A DNA stretch of 39,249 nt from JACCTH01 sp050741915 (GTDB lineage: Bacteria > Actinomycetota > Acidimicrobiia > Spongiisociales > ZC4RG35): positions 1-39,249 of the forward strand of contig JBOGEX010000005.1 of the NCBI GenBank assembly GCA_050741915.1, in the 5' to 3' direction. The notes under the pieces were generated by a model. That model saw only the letters and a list, made by a program, of their open reading frames with translations. It was not told the DNA's origin and ran no database searches. Made by a program: the position numbers and the translations under genes. Below are positions 1-9,329 of the stretch, piece by piece (positions within the stretch are counted from its first letter, which is position 1; every line of letters begins with the position of its first letter).

Positions 1-1216
1 GCACGCGCCGCTCGCTGCTGGTCACGGTCCCCTCCGACTCGCACCACGATGCCGCGGCCGGCAGGATGACATGGGCGTACTCCGAGGTCCTGGTCAGGAA
101 GATGTCCTGGACCACGACGTGATCCAGTCTCCCGAGGAGTCGCACGGCGCGGGCGCAGTCCGCCTCCGACTGCGCCGGGTTCTCGCCGATGACGTACACG
201 GTCCTGAGCTCGCCGCGCTCCATCGCCTCGAACATCTGCGACAGGTGCCAGCCGCGCTTCGGAGGAATGGCGGCGCCGCCCCAGGCGTTCTGGCAGCGGG
301 TCCGGTCCGCGTCGTCCTCGACGTCCACGCCCCCCGGGAGCTTGTTTGGGATCGCCCCCATGTCGCCGCCCCCCTGCACGTTGTTCTGTCCCCGCAACGG
401 GACCAGACCCGACCCATAGCGACCCACGTGGCCGGTCAACAAAGCGAGGTTGATCAACGAGAGCACGTTGTCCGTGGCGTTGTGATGCTCGGTGATGCCA
501 AGGGTCCACACGATCTGGGCGGTACTGGCGGTGGCGAAGGAAATGGCAGCTTCTTCGATCACTTCACCGGGGATGCCGGTAATAGCGGTTGCCCGATCGA
601 GCGGGTAATTCGAAACCGTACTCGCGTACTGATCGGACCCACTCGTCGCGTTAGCAATGAAATCCTGATGGGCGAGACCGCGGTCGACGATCACCTTTCC
701 CATGGCGTTGGCCAGGGCGATGTCGGAGCCAACGTCAATCCCCATCCAGACGTCAGCCCAGTGGGCGGATTCACTGCGGCGAGGATCGACGACGTAAAGG
801 CGGGCTCCGTTGTGGACTCCCCGAAGAAGATGGTGAAAGAAGATCGGGTGAGCGGCGCGCGCGTTTGAACCCCAGAGGAAGATGACGTCTGTTGTCTCAA
901 TCTCCTCGTAAGAGCTAGTCCCGCCGCCTACACCAAACACTGCCGCCAGACCGGCGACCGAAGGTGCGTGTCAAGTGCGGTTGCAGCTATCGATGTTGTT
1001 GGTTCCGAATGCGGTCCTTCCCAGCTTCTGGGCGAGGTAATTGACCTCGTTGGTGGCTTTCGAACAGGAAAAGATCCCAGTCGCCTCTCCCCCGTGCTCG
1101 TCACGGAGTCGGCTAAAGCCCGAAGCAGCGACGGCCAACGCCTCGTCCCAGGTCGCTTCGACTAGTTGGCCGTTCCTTCGGACCAGGGGGTTTGCCAAAC
1201 GAACTCTGCGTGTCAT
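1..1216 (-). CDS. fdhA: Selenocysteine formate dehydrogenase alpha subunit (molybdopterin oxidoreductase), 3' end outside window
   Basis: Oxidises formate to CO2 at a molybdenum or tungsten bis-MGD centre. Reading the minus strand from the ATG at 1216, the frame meets TGA at 973-971 and then stays open to the window edge. The residues before it (NNIDSCNRT) and after it (HAPSVAGLAAVFG, then GGGTSSYEE, WGSNAR, DPRRSE, GIDVGSD) are the formate dehydrogenase active-site region, so the TGA sits exactly where family members carry Sec or Cys, at codon 82. The last residues in the window match the conserved ...GTVTSSERR stretch. The start is fixed by a strong Shine-Dalgarno at 1217-1228. The N-terminal CxxCxxxC [4Fe-4S] domain normal in this family is missing: Sec lies about 58 residues earlier than in E. 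coli FdhF (U140, from memory). Partner subunits would lie beyond the left edge. A standard gene caller would report two broken ORFs here. Confidence 0.93.
942..973 (-). promoter_or_regulatory. bSECIS element with in-frame UGA (Sec insertion signal)
   Basis: Directly 3' of the UGA (973-971) the mRNA forms a 6-bp stem, GUCGCC (958-953) with GGCGGC (947-942), closing a GGUCU loop (952-948). E. coli fdhF, as I recall it, has the same GGUCU loop at the same distance of 18 nt after the UGA. The loop G-U is the known SelB contact in that system. SelB, SelA, SelD and tRNA-Sec are all encoded in this window. Confidence 0.88.
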
Positions 1217-1228
1217 CTCACCTCCTTT
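1217..1228 (-). promoter_or_regulatory. Ribosome binding site deciding the fdhA start
   Basis: The minus strand reads AAAGGAGGTGAG immediately before the ATG at 1216. This near-perfect Shine-Dalgarno supports the short start that lacks the [4Fe-4S] domain. An in-frame TGA at 1270-1268 separates it from upstream sequence, which is only antisense to the protease signal peptide. Confidence 0.75.
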
Positions 1229-1352
1229 CCGTGGTCCAATCATGCCACCTTCCCGGACGGGGGGGTATCACGGACAATGGCTCGAATCGCCCTTCATTCG
1301 GACCGGGCGCACGTCTAGCTTGTTGCCAACCGGAGACGAGGGAGAGAGCGAC

Positions 1353-3476
1353 GTGTCGATGCGGAACCTTGGTGTTGCCCTGGCGGTTTTCAGCTTGCTG
1401 CTGGTAGGGGTTCCGAACGCAGTCGCCGCTCCTCCCGCCAAGGAACGGGTGATCGTGGTCTTACAGGCGAGCCCGGAATCGGTTGAGGAGCAGGCCAGAG
1501 GACTGGCCCAGGCGTTCGGCGGGACCATCGGATTTGTCTACCGAACCGCCCTGCGAGGTTTCACCCTCGAACTACCGGCAGCGGCAGTGGAAGGGCTACG
1601 CCACAACCCGCAGGTGGCGTGGATCGAACCCGACGTCGAGGTTGCGATCACCCAGACCGGCGGCCAGCCGATCCCCACCGGGGTCGACCGGGTCGATGCC
1701 GACCTCAACCCGGCCGCCTCTCCGTTGGATGTCGACATCGCCATCATCGACACCGGCGTGTTCATCGGCCAGACTTCCACGGGGCAGTCCCGTTCGCACC
1801 TTGATCTCAACCTCCGCTTTGTCACCGACTGCACGGCCGCGATCTTCTACCCAGTCTTCGGTGGATGCTCGGGCGAAGGCAACCATCAAGACGAGAACGG
1901 TCACGGCACTCACGTGGCCGGGATCGCCGCCGCCCTCGACAACGACATCGGCTCGCTCGGGACCGCCCCCGGGGCCACTCTCTGGTCGGTCAAGGTGCTC
2001 AACGCCGACGGCACCGGCTATCTCGGTTCGATCCTGGCCGGGATCGATTTCGTCGCCTCCCAGAGCGGACTAATCGAGGTGGCGAACATGAGCCTCGGGT
2101 TCGTCGGTACATCGGCCGCCCTCGACACGTCGATTACCAACGCGGTGAATGCCGGTGTGGTCTTTGTGGCTGCGGCCGGTAACGACGCCATCGATGCCTC
2201 CCAATTCAGCCCCGCAGCTCATCCAGACGTGATCACCGTTTCGGCGCTGGCCGACTTCGACGGGCTACCTGGAGCACTTGGGCAGCCGACTTGCTATCCG
2301 GACGTTGACGATACCTTGGCTGACTTCTCCAACCACGGGCCCCTGATCGAGATCGCCGCCCCCGGGGTCTGCACCTTTTCGACTCATCTCAACGACGGTT
2401 ATGCGACCTACAGCGGGACCAGCATGGCGGCACCGTTCGTCACGGGTGCAGTGGCCCGTTATATCGCCCAGAGCGGGCTCAGCACCGCCAACCGCGCCGA
2501 CGTCATGGCAATTCGCGCCGCGGTCATCGCCGCGGGCACTCCCCAAACATCGGCTTGCGGATTCACCGGTGACCCCGACTCGAGCCGGGAGCCATTGCTC
2601 TTTCTAAATGGCTCCCTCTTCGGAGGTTCGGGAACCTGCGGTGGCGGGTCCCCGCCGTCGAACGTCGCCCCGGTGGCGGCCTTCAGCTCGTCTTGTGCTG
2701 GGCTGACATGCAGTTTCACGAACTCTTCGAGCGATGCCAACGGCGATCCTTTGACATTTGCTTGGAATTTTGGCGACGGCTTCACCTCAGCCGAAACCAA
2801 CCCCTCCCATGTCTACGTCTCGGCAGGCTCCTACCAGGTCAGCCTGACCGCGTCTGATGGCTCGCTCTCCCACACCACCAGCAATTCAGTCACGGTCTCC
2901 GAGCCTCCCGCCAACCAGCCGCCAGAAGCGAGCTTCACCAGCTCGTGCATAGACCTCGCCTGCACCTTCACCAACAACTCGATCGACCCCGACGGTGACC
3001 CACTCACCTACCAGTGGGACTTTGGGGACGGGAGCGCCCTTTCGAGCGCGGTCAATCCAACCCACACTTACCCGGTGGAAGGCAGCTACATCGTCAGCCT
3101 CACTGCCAGCGATGGGTTGACGACCGATACCGCCACCGCCGGGGTGACCGTAAGCACGCCTGTCCAGGTGATGACCGCCGGCGTCTACCCGATCCTCGGT
3201 AGCGGCCGGACCTGGTCGATCACGATCGACGTTTTTGACGCCGACGGGGCCGGAGTCGGGGACGCCACCGTGTCAGGCGCCTGGACCTACCTCGACCGCC
3301 GGGGGCGAACGCGAACCGTGGCGCAGTCGGGGGTGACGGATACCTCAGGGACGGTCACATTGACCTACACCTTCCCCAAGAACTCGACGGTGCAGAGCTA
3401 CTGCGTATCCAATCTCACCAAGACCGGTTGGGTGTATCAGGCTCCGCCGATAACTTGCGGGTATCCGCTCACCTAG
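1353..3476 (+). CDS. Secreted subtilisin-like serine protease with two PKD domains
   Basis: Extracellular S8 family peptidase of 707 residues. Residues 1-27 form a signal peptide (hydrophobic core ALAVFSLLLVG, cleavage near VAA). An I9-type propeptide follows to about residue 110. The catalytic triad is visible as Asp in IIDTGV (about 132), His in NGHGTHVAG (about 183) and Ser in SGTSMAAP (about 356). Two PKD repeats (about 437-516 and 520-600, each with FGDG) and a C-terminal beta-rich domain complete it. The GTG at 1353 is chosen for its upstream purine-rich AGGGAG; an ATG at 1359 is the alternative. The frame is open upstream to 1041, but that part is antisense to fdhA. It diverges from fdhA. 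The repeated Cys pairs in the PKD repeats suggest disulfides. Confidence 0.9.
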   Translation: MSMRNLGVALAVFSLLLVGVPNAVAAPPAKERVIVVLQASPESVEEQARGLAQAFGGTIGFVYRTALRGFTLELPAAAVEGLRHNPQVAWIEPDVEVAITQTGGQPIPTGVDRVDADLNPAASPLDVDIAIIDTGVFIGQTSTGQSRSHLDLNLRFVTDCTAAIFYPVFGGCSGEGNHQDENGHGTHVAGIAAALDNDIGSLGTAPGATLWSVKVLNADGTGYLGSILAGIDFVASQSGLIEVANMSLGFVGTSAALDTSITNAVNAGVVFVAAAGNDAIDASQFSPAAHPDVITVSALADFDGLPGALGQPTCYPDVDDTLADFSNHGPLIEIAAPGVCTFSTHLNDGYATYSGTSMAAPFVTGAVARYIAQSGLSTANRADVMAIRAAVIAAGTPQTSACGFTGDPDSSREPLLFLNGSLFGGSGTCGGGSPPSNVAPVAAFSSSCAGLTCSFTNSSSDANGDPLTFAWNFGDGFTSAETNPSHVYVSAGSYQVSLTASDGSLSHTTSNSVTVSEPPANQPPEASFTSSCIDLACTFTNNSIDPDGDPLTYQWDFGDGSALSSAVNPTHTYPVEGSYIVSLTASDGLTTDTATAGVTVSTPVQVMTAGVYPILGSGRTWSITIDVFDADGAGVGDATVSGAWTYLDRRGRTRTVAQSGVTDTSGTVTLTYTFPKNSTVQSYCVSNLTKTGWVYQAPPITCGYPLT

Positions 3477-3545
3477 GCCTCTTTGGGACGGTCGATGGGG
3501 GTCCGAAATCTCAAGTGACGATCACATCGGGCCGAGACTTAACGA

Positions 3546-5858
3546 GTGACGGCCCCAATTTCCCTTCTGCGCCCATCAAGCGCCGAACTGGTCTTGAAAC
3601 GTCGGTTGGTGGAGCAGGAGTCACTTGTTGCCCTCAGCCAGGTAGCGCTCGAGGGGGGCGACGCCTACGCCTTCATGCAGGGGGCCGCCGAACGTCTCGC
3701 TTCCATCGAAGGCGTGGAGTTCGTATCCGTGCTCGAATGGTTGGGCGAGGAGAGGTTCGTCATCCGAGGCCAGAACGGGGACACGAGGCACACTGGAAAG
3801 GAGATCTCGGATATCCCTCAGGGAACTCCGGCGAGACAGGCCATCTCCTCGGGGACGACCGTCCTGGTCGAAAACCTCAGGACCGATCCGAGATTCGGCG
3901 AGGTCGGCCAGCTTCAGGAACGGGGAATGGTGAGCGGCCTGACTGTCCCGATCCCGTCCAAAGAGGGGACCTGGGGTGTGCTCGGAGTCTGGACAGGCCA
4001 GGAACGACGCTTCAACGCCGACGACAGCCACTTCGTGGAGGCAGTCGCCGCCCTGATTGGTTGGGTCGTCGCTCGCGGCGAGGTCGAGACGCGATTGGCC
4101 GAAGCCGTTCGCGAAAAGGATCGCCGACTCCGCACGGAGTCGGCTCTGGCATGGTGTGCCCAGTCGTTGCTGGGCGACTACGAGACCGGGGCCATCGAAA
4201 CCAGCCTGCGGGCGCTGATGCAAGCGACCGATAGCTCTTATGGGTTCGTCGACTGGGCCGGAGCTACTCGCCAGCTGCCGTCCATCCGCCTGGGGAGGAC
4301 CGGAGCAAGCGAAGAACTCGACCGCCACTGGGAGAGGGTGAGCTGGGATGATCTTCCCACGCTTCGCGATCGTCTCCGCTCCGGCGGAACCATCGTCTTT
4401 CGGGTCCCCGATCTGCCGGTCGGCGAGGCCACTCCTTTCTTGACCGCTCCGGAGATGGTCGCCACCGAGATCGACGTCCCGGTCCTGGTCAAGGGTCGCT
4501 GGATCGGAACCCTGGGATTGGCTGACCGCGATGAGCGCCGGCAGTGGGATGCTGACGAAATCAAAGCTATCGAGCTCGGGGCTTCGCTCTTGGCCGCCTG
4601 GTGGGAACGGCGCGATTACGCCCACCAACTTGAAGAGGCAGTCGAATTTCGGAATCGCCGGATCAAGCTCGAGCAGTCAATCGCCGCTGCCGCCCAGCTT
4701 CTCAGCCGATCTGCCAACCCGGAAGCCCTCGAAACGGCGTTGGCGTTTCTTCTCGAGGGCACCGACGCTTCCGCCGTATTTGTCGAACGGAACGTCGGGC
4801 ATCCCGAGCTCGGGCTCTGTTCGCATGTGATCGCCGTTGCCAAGCGCGAAGGAGCTTCGAGCTACGAACCCAGCTACTGGGACATGATGCCCTGGGACAA
4901 GATGCCCGTGAGCTATGCCGCTCTCTCGCAGGGGAAGGAGGTAATAGTTACGCCGGAAGGACTCATCGGTCCCGAGGCGCTCACCTATGCCGCTTCGGAG
5001 GTGAAATCCGAGATTGACGTCCCGATCATGATCGAAGGCGCCTGGGTGGGTTTGATTGGCCTTGCCGACGAGCGCAGCTTTCGCGATTGGAGCGAGGACA
5101 CCCAGATGCTGCACACTGCCGCCGACATGATCGCGGCGTTCTGGGCCCGTCTCGATTCTGCCTCGCGACTAGAAGAACTGGTCCGCTCGAAAGACGACTT
5201 CATCGCCAGCATCAGCCACGAGTTGCGTACCCCGCTCACTGCTGTGGTGGGACTCGCCGAAACAATCTCGAATCCAGACGGTTCCCTCGGTCCGGCAGAA
5301 ACCGCGGAACTCATCGGGATCATTGCCGAGCAAAGCTCGGAAATGGCGGCCATCGTGCAGGACCTGTTGGTGGTGGCGCGATCCAACATCGGACAGGTGA
5401 CGATCCGCGCTGAGATCCTCGACCTCCACAATCAGACGCTGCAAGCCACCCGGGGAATTCGCTTGGAGCGCGATCGCAAGATTGAGATCGAGGGCAATGC
5501 CGCCGCCTACGCCGATGCGGTCCGTGTACGCCAGATCATTCGCAACCTGTTGGTCAATGCCGGTCGCTATGGCGGGCCCCGTATTCGGGTGCGACTCGAA
5601 CGAGCCAACAACTTCTCGCTGGTCCACTTCGGCGACGATGGTCCAGGGATTCCGGTCGAGGATCGCGAACGCGTCTTTCAGCCGTACGAGCGTGCCCACC
5701 AACGCCATGGCCAGCCCGCCTCCGTCGGCCTTGGGCTCACTGTCAGCCGCCAACTTGCCCAATTGATGGGCGGATGGCTGACTTACCGCCTCGAGGACAG
5801 CTGGTCCACCTTTACCCTCGGCCTCCCCGCCACGGAACCCCCCGAAGCACCTGACTGA
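3546..5858 (+). CDS. Orphan sensor histidine kinase with three GAF domains
   Basis: Cytosolic two-component kinase of 770 residues with no transmembrane segment. Three GAF-type sensor domains lie at about residues 25-185, 205-350 and 370-545, the second and third closely similar (each has an EIDVPV/EIDVPI stretch followed by a W-GLIGLAD-like motif). HisKA follows with phospho-acceptor His558 in SISHELRTPL, then a HATPase domain with the N box (NLLVNAGRYG), G1 (GDDGPGI) and G2 (GLGLTVS). The start is GTG at 3546, 69 nt after the protease stop, with no clear Shine-Dalgarno. No response regulator is nearby, so the partner and signal are unknown. It converges on fhs across a palindromic repeat. 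Confidence 0.9.
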   Translation: MTAPISLLRPSSAELVLKRRLVEQESLVALSQVALEGGDAYAFMQGAAERLASIEGVEFVSVLEWLGEERFVIRGQNGDTRHTGKEISDIPQGTPARQAISSGTTVLVENLRTDPRFGEVGQLQERGMVSGLTVPIPSKEGTWGVLGVWTGQERRFNADDSHFVEAVAALIGWVVARGEVETRLAEAVREKDRRLRTESALAWCAQSLLGDYETGAIETSLRALMQATDSSYGFVDWAGATRQLPSIRLGRTGASEELDRHWERVSWDDLPTLRDRLRSGGTIVFRVPDLPVGEATPFLTAPEMVATEIDVPVLVKGRWIGTLGLADRDERRQWDADEIKAIELGASLLAAWWERRDYAHQLEEAVEFRNRRIKLEQSIAAAAQLLSRSANPEALETALAFLLEGTDASAVFVERNVGHPELGLCSHVIAVAKREGASSYEPSYWDMMPWDKMPVSYAALSQGKEVIVTPEGLIGPEALTYAASEVKSEIDVPIMIEGAWVGLIGLADERSFRDWSEDTQMLHTAADMIAAFWARLDSASRLEELVRSKDDFIASISHELRTPLTAVVGLAETISNPDGSLGPAETAELIGIIAEQSSEMAAIVQDLLVVARSNIGQVTIRAEILDLHNQTLQATRGIRLERDRKIEIEGNAAAYADAVRVRQIIRNLLVNAGRYGGPRIRVRLERANNFSLVHFGDDGPGIPVEDRERVFQPYERAHQRHGQPASVGLGLTVSRQLAQLMGGWLTYRLEDSWSTFTLGLPATEPPEAPD

Positions 5859-5884
5859 GATTGTCTCGGAGAGACAAACTCAGT

Positions 5885-6011
5885 GTTTCTCCCCCCTGCG
5901 AGCGAAGCGAGCGTTGGTGGGAGTGGCCCGAAGGGCCGAGGGGGGCCGCCCCCTCCAGCGAGCCTTCCCCCCTCCCGGCTACGCCGGCACTCCCCCTGCG
6001 GGGGGAGAAAC
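5885..6011 (+). repeat. Palindromic MITE-like repeat, copy A
   Basis: A 127-bp intergenic element bounded by perfect 11-bp terminal inverted repeats, GTTTCTCCCCC and GGGGGAGAAAC. Inside are AGCGAAGCGAGCG, GGCCCGAAGGGCC and CCGGCTACGCCGG, each palindromic or nearly so. It fills the gap between the convergent kinase and fhs genes and could end both transcripts. A diverged copy in the opposite orientation lies at 10893-10997. Confidence 0.8.
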
Positions 6012-6013
6012 AG

Positions 6014-7774
6014 TTAGAAGAGCCCCACCACATTGCCGTTCTCGTCGATGTCGATCCGCTGGTAGGCGGGAGTCGAGCCCAGACCGGGCATCGTGCGCAT
6101 CTCTCCAAGCAGTGGATAGATGAACCCCGCCCCCACTGACGCCCGCACTTCCCGGACCGGAACGATGAATCCGCTCGGCGCCCCCTTCAGGGCAGGATCG
6201 TGGGAAATGGAGAGGTGGGTCTTCGCCATGCAGATCGGGAGATAGCCAAACCCGGCTCTCTCGAACCCGTCGATCTGAGACTCGGCCTGAGGTGAGTATT
6301 CGACTCCACCGGCGCCGTACACGTCCCGCGCAATGATCTCGATCTTCTGCCGGATTCCCATGTTGAGCGGATAGAGGTATGTGAACTCGCTCGGTTCCTC
6401 GCACGCCGCCGCCACGGCTTCGGCCAGGTCTCTGGCCCCCTCTCCTCCATTCGTCCAATGATTTGCCTGCACGGCCGCCGACGCCTCGGCTTCGAGGGCC
6501 GCCTCGCGAATGGCGTTGGTCTCTGCCCAGGTGTCGGTGGGGAACGAGTTGATCGCCACCACAACCGGAAGACCAAAACGCTGCACGATCCGGATATGGG
6601 CGAGAAGGTTCGGTAATCCTGCTTGCAGGAGGGAGAGGTTCTCTTCGGTGTAGGCCTTGTCGAGGGGGCGCCCCAATACGACGCGCGGTCCTCCGCCGTG
6701 GGTTTTGAGAGCGCGGACCGTCGCCACCAGGACCACACAGTCAGGGCGAAGCCCCGACGTCCGGCACTTGATGTCGAGGAACTTCTCCATCCCCATGTCG
6801 GCGCCAAAACCCGACTCGGTAACCACGTAGTCGCCCGAATGAAGGGCTACCCGGTCGGCGAGAATCGACGAATTGCCGTGGGCGATGTTGGCAAACGGCC
6901 CAGCATGAACGAAGGCCGGCTGGCCCTCCAGTGTCTGCATCAGGTTGGGGTGAATCGTGTCCTTCATCAGCACTGTTACTGCGCCCGCCACGTCGAGGTC
7001 CTCGAGAGTCAGAGGCTTGCCTTCCTTCGAGGTTCCGAACACCACCCGTCCAACCCGCTCACGCAGGTTGCGGAGCGCACTGGCGCGGTCCTCGCCATCG
7101 ACCAACGCCAGGATCGCCATCAGTTCTGAGGCAACGGTGATGTCGAAGCCGGTTTCGCGGGGCCGACCCTCGTCACGCCCGCCCAAGCCGACAATCACGT
7201 TCCGTAACGCCCGATCGTTGATATCAAGCACGCGGTTCCATTGGAGGTTGAAGACATCGATTCCGAGGCGATCAAGCCCGGCCTTTCGTAAACCTTCCTC
7301 TGACATCCGGGTTTCGTGGTACCAGCGGGCATCGATTGCCGCGGCAACCAGGTTGTGAGCAACGGTGATGGCGTGAATGTCACCCGTGAGATGGAGGTTG
7401 AAGTCGTCCATGGGAACCACCTGGCTGTAGCCACCGCCGGCGCCACCACCTTTGATACCAAAGGTGGGTCCCATCGAAGGCTGACGAATACAGGCAATGG
7501 ATGACTTGCCAATTGCGCCGAGACCTTGGACCAGGCCGAGGGTGGTGGTGGTTTTTCCCTCCCCGAGAGGCGTGGGGGTGATGGCAGTGACGTCGACGTA
7601 CTTTCCCCGGGGGTTCGAGCCGATCCGTTTGAGGACGTCGAGATGAACTTTGGCCTTGGTCTTGCCGAAAGGAATCAAATCGTCGGGTTGAAGCCCGATC
7701 TTGGCCGCCACATCCTCGATCGGTTCGAGCTTGGCTGCACGGGCAATCTCAATGTCGGTGGGTATCGAGCTCAT
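6014..7774 (-). CDS. fhs: Formate-tetrahydrofolate ligase
   Basis: Interconverts formate + THF + ATP and 10-formyl-THF + ADP + Pi in the cytosol. It has 586 residues; the usual length is about 555-590. Visible hallmarks are the ATP-binding loop TPLGEGKTTTT near residue 70, the PSMGPTFGIKGGGAGGGY stretch near 100, and the C-terminal folate region. Its ATG overlaps the IclR stop (ATGA), so it is the last gene of the C1 operon. In this context it probably runs towards formate and ATP, feeding the Sec formate dehydrogenase at 1-1216, or it assimilates formate. The direction is inference. Confidence 0.97.
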   Translation of the reverse strand: MSSIPTDIEIARAAKLEPIEDVAAKIGLQPDDLIPFGKTKAKVHLDVLKRIGSNPRGKYVDVTAITPTPLGEGKTTTTLGLVQGLGAIGKSSIACIRQPSMGPTFGIKGGGAGGGYSQVVPMDDFNLHLTGDIHAITVAHNLVAAAIDARWYHETRMSEEGLRKAGLDRLGIDVFNLQWNRVLDINDRALRNVIVGLGGRDEGRPRETGFDITVASELMAILALVDGEDRASALRNLRERVGRVVFGTSKEGKPLTLEDLDVAGAVTVLMKDTIHPNLMQTLEGQPAFVHAGPFANIAHGNSSILADRVALHSGDYVVTESGFGADMGMEKFLDIKCRTSGLRPDCVVLVATVRALKTHGGGPRVVLGRPLDKAYTEENLSLLQAGLPNLLAHIRIVQRFGLPVVVAINSFPTDTWAETNAIREAALEAEASAAVQANHWTNGGEGARDLAEAVAAACEEPSEFTYLYPLNMGIRQKIEIIARDVYGAGGVEYSPQAESQIDGFERAGFGYLPICMAKTHLSISHDPALKGAPSGFIVPVREVRASVGAGFIYPLLGEMRTMPGLGSTPAYQRIDIDENGNVVGLF

Positions 7775-8529
7775 GCTCCGCTCCTAATGGGGTTGGGGGT
7801 CAGGACTGAGAACTGACGTGCTGCTTGCATCACTTCCTTCGCAATCAAAGCCGGGCTGGCAGACGGAAACCGGTAGGCGGGACCGTGGACATGCAATGCC
7901 CCCAGCACTCGTCCCATGTGGTCGAGTACGGGGGCGGCCACAGAGTTGAGCCCCTCGGCAAACTCCTCGTATATCCAGCAGTGCCCCTCAGCCCTGACCG
8001 ATTGGAGGCGCTCACGGATGAGCCTGGGGCTGGTGACGGTTTTGGTCGTGTAGGCCTCGAGAGACCGCTTGAGATACCGGTCGAGATCCTCTTTCGGCCA
8101 GTGCGACATCATGCAGAGCCCCGAAGGCCCCACATGCATCGGCAACTTCAGGCCCGTGTAATCGCGCACCTGGACGGCGTTGGGCGACTCCACCTGGGCG
8201 AGATAATGCACGCTGTAACCGGTGGGAACGCTGAACCCTGCAGTCTCCCCGAGTGAGTCGGCGAGACCCCGCAGATGCGGCATGACAGTCGAGCTCATGG
8301 CCGCCCCGACGTCTACAGCGCCGGAGAGTTGAACCAACCCGAGGCCAATCCGGTAACGGCCGTTCCCGGTCCGCTCCACGGCCCGTAGAGACTCGAGGGT
8401 GGCGAGGAGGCGGGCCACGGTGGATTTGGGAAGATCGACGCGCAAGGAAAGATCGGTGATGCCAGCCGGCGAGACGGCCAAAGCCTCCATCACCGCGAAG
8501 GCGCGCTCGATCGACTGCACTGCACTCAT
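7771..8529 (-). CDS. IclR-family transcriptional regulator
   Basis: DNA-binding regulator of 252 residues: winged helix at about 5-65 (SIERAFAVMEAL, LPKSTVARLLATLE) and a ligand-binding IclR effector domain at about 75-245. The start ATG at 8529 overlaps the preceding stop (ATGA), and its own stop overlaps the fhs start the same way, so it is co-transcribed in the middle of the C1 operon. The effector is unknown; a quaternary amine or C1 intermediate is a guess from context. A candidate target is the interrupted repeat upstream of the operon at 15657-15693. Confidence 0.93.
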   Translation of the reverse strand: MSAVQSIERAFAVMEALAVSPAGITDLSLRVDLPKSTVARLLATLESLRAVERTGNGRYRIGLGLVQLSGAVDVGAAMSSTVMPHLRGLADSLGETAGFSVPTGYSVHYLAQVESPNAVQVRDYTGLKLPMHVGPSGLCMMSHWPKEDLDRYLKRSLEAYTTKTVTSPRLIRERLQSVRAEGHCWIYEEFAEGLNSVAAPVLDHMGRVLGALHVHGPAYRFPSASPALIAKEVMQAARQFSVLTPNPIRSGA

Positions 8530-9329
8530 TTCCTCAGCGCCTGCCTGTGCCACTCAAACGTGGCGGCGACCTGATTGAAAGTAAAGATATGAAGACCGGA
8601 CAGGCCGAGATTCTGATCCTGGCGGGCGAGCGCTCTCACCAAACGGCTGGGTTTGTAAACCCCAGGCCGGAGCAGTCTCAACACGGCCTTTCGGTTCTTG
8701 AGGATGAACCGAACCGAAGTCCCGACGCCGATGCGCGAGGCGATTGAGGCCAGCTTCACGGGATCGACGACCCCTGGGATGCCCACCCTGATCGGAAGCC
8801 GGACCCCGTCATTGCGGGTGCCTCGGGCCCATACCGCGATCGCTTGCGAGTCGAAGCACATTTGAGTGGCGATGTAGGTGGCATGCCTTTGCTTGGCAAT
8901 CAGGGCTTCGCGCAATAGATCGCCTGAGATGAAGGGGTGACCTTCGGGGTAGCCGGTTATCCCTACCTCGACAAAATGGTGGCCAAGGTCGTCCAGGGCC
9001 CGCAAGAGATCGAGCGCGTCCTTGAATTTCCCCGGTTCGTCTCCGTCACCGCCAACCACGAAGGCACGCGTGATGCCTTCTCCTGCCAGGCGATCGATGA
9101 TGCCGTCGAGCTCAGCGCGGTCGCGGATCAGGCGAGCAGAAAGGTGTGGGGTCACGAGGTACCCGAGCCGGTGAAGGGTCGAAGCGAGGTTCAACGTCGC
9201 TGCCATCCCTTTGGCGGGGGAAGCAGTCACCGTGACCCGCGTCCCGGCGGCCAAGGCGGAGGCCTTCTCCTCGATCCCCTTGAGCGGAATGATCTCGAAG
9301 CTTGGGTCCTCGAGAATTCGCTCAGACAT
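8526..9329 (-). CDS. Methylenetetrahydrofolate reductase-like protein
   Basis: A 267-residue TIM-barrel protein of the methylene-THF reductase family. Supporting motifs are the N-terminal RVTVTASPAKG strand, FVVGGDGDEPGKF, ITGYPEGHP and the flavin-barrel TQMCFD segment. It overlaps the MttB gene by 8 nt and the IclR gene by ATGA. In corrinoid methyltransferase operons such proteins are thought to oxidise methyl-THF to methylene-THF, the reverse of MetF's biosynthetic role. The sequence does not show the electron acceptor, and no MetV-like partner is adjacent. Confidence 0.85.
   Translation of the reverse strand: MSERILEDPSFEIIPLKGIEEKASALAAGTRVTVTASPAKGMAATLNLASTLHRLGYLVTPHLSARLIRDRAELDGIIDRLAGEGITRAFVVGGDGDEPGKFKDALDLLRALDDLGHHFVEVGITGYPEGHPFISGDLLREALIAKQRHATYIATQMCFDSQAIAVWARGTRNDGVRLPIRVGIPGVVDPVKLASIASRIGVGTSVRFILKNRKAVLRLLRPGVYKPSRLVRALARQDQNLGLSGLHIFTFNQVAATFEWHRQALRK

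Noticed and set aside
71..868. Long open frame on the plus strand at the left end
   Set aside because: It lies antisense to the formate dehydrogenase reading frame, which has clear homology; high GC keeps the opposite strand open.
1041..1352. Upstream extension of the protease frame
   Set aside because: This part is antisense to fdhA, and the signal peptide begins at 1353/1359 after a purine-rich site.
1217..1528. Reading fdhA upstream through a second in-frame TGA (1270-1268) as another Sec
   Set aside because: The upstream sequence is antisense to the protease and has no Fe-S motif; a strong Shine-Dalgarno marks ATG 1216.
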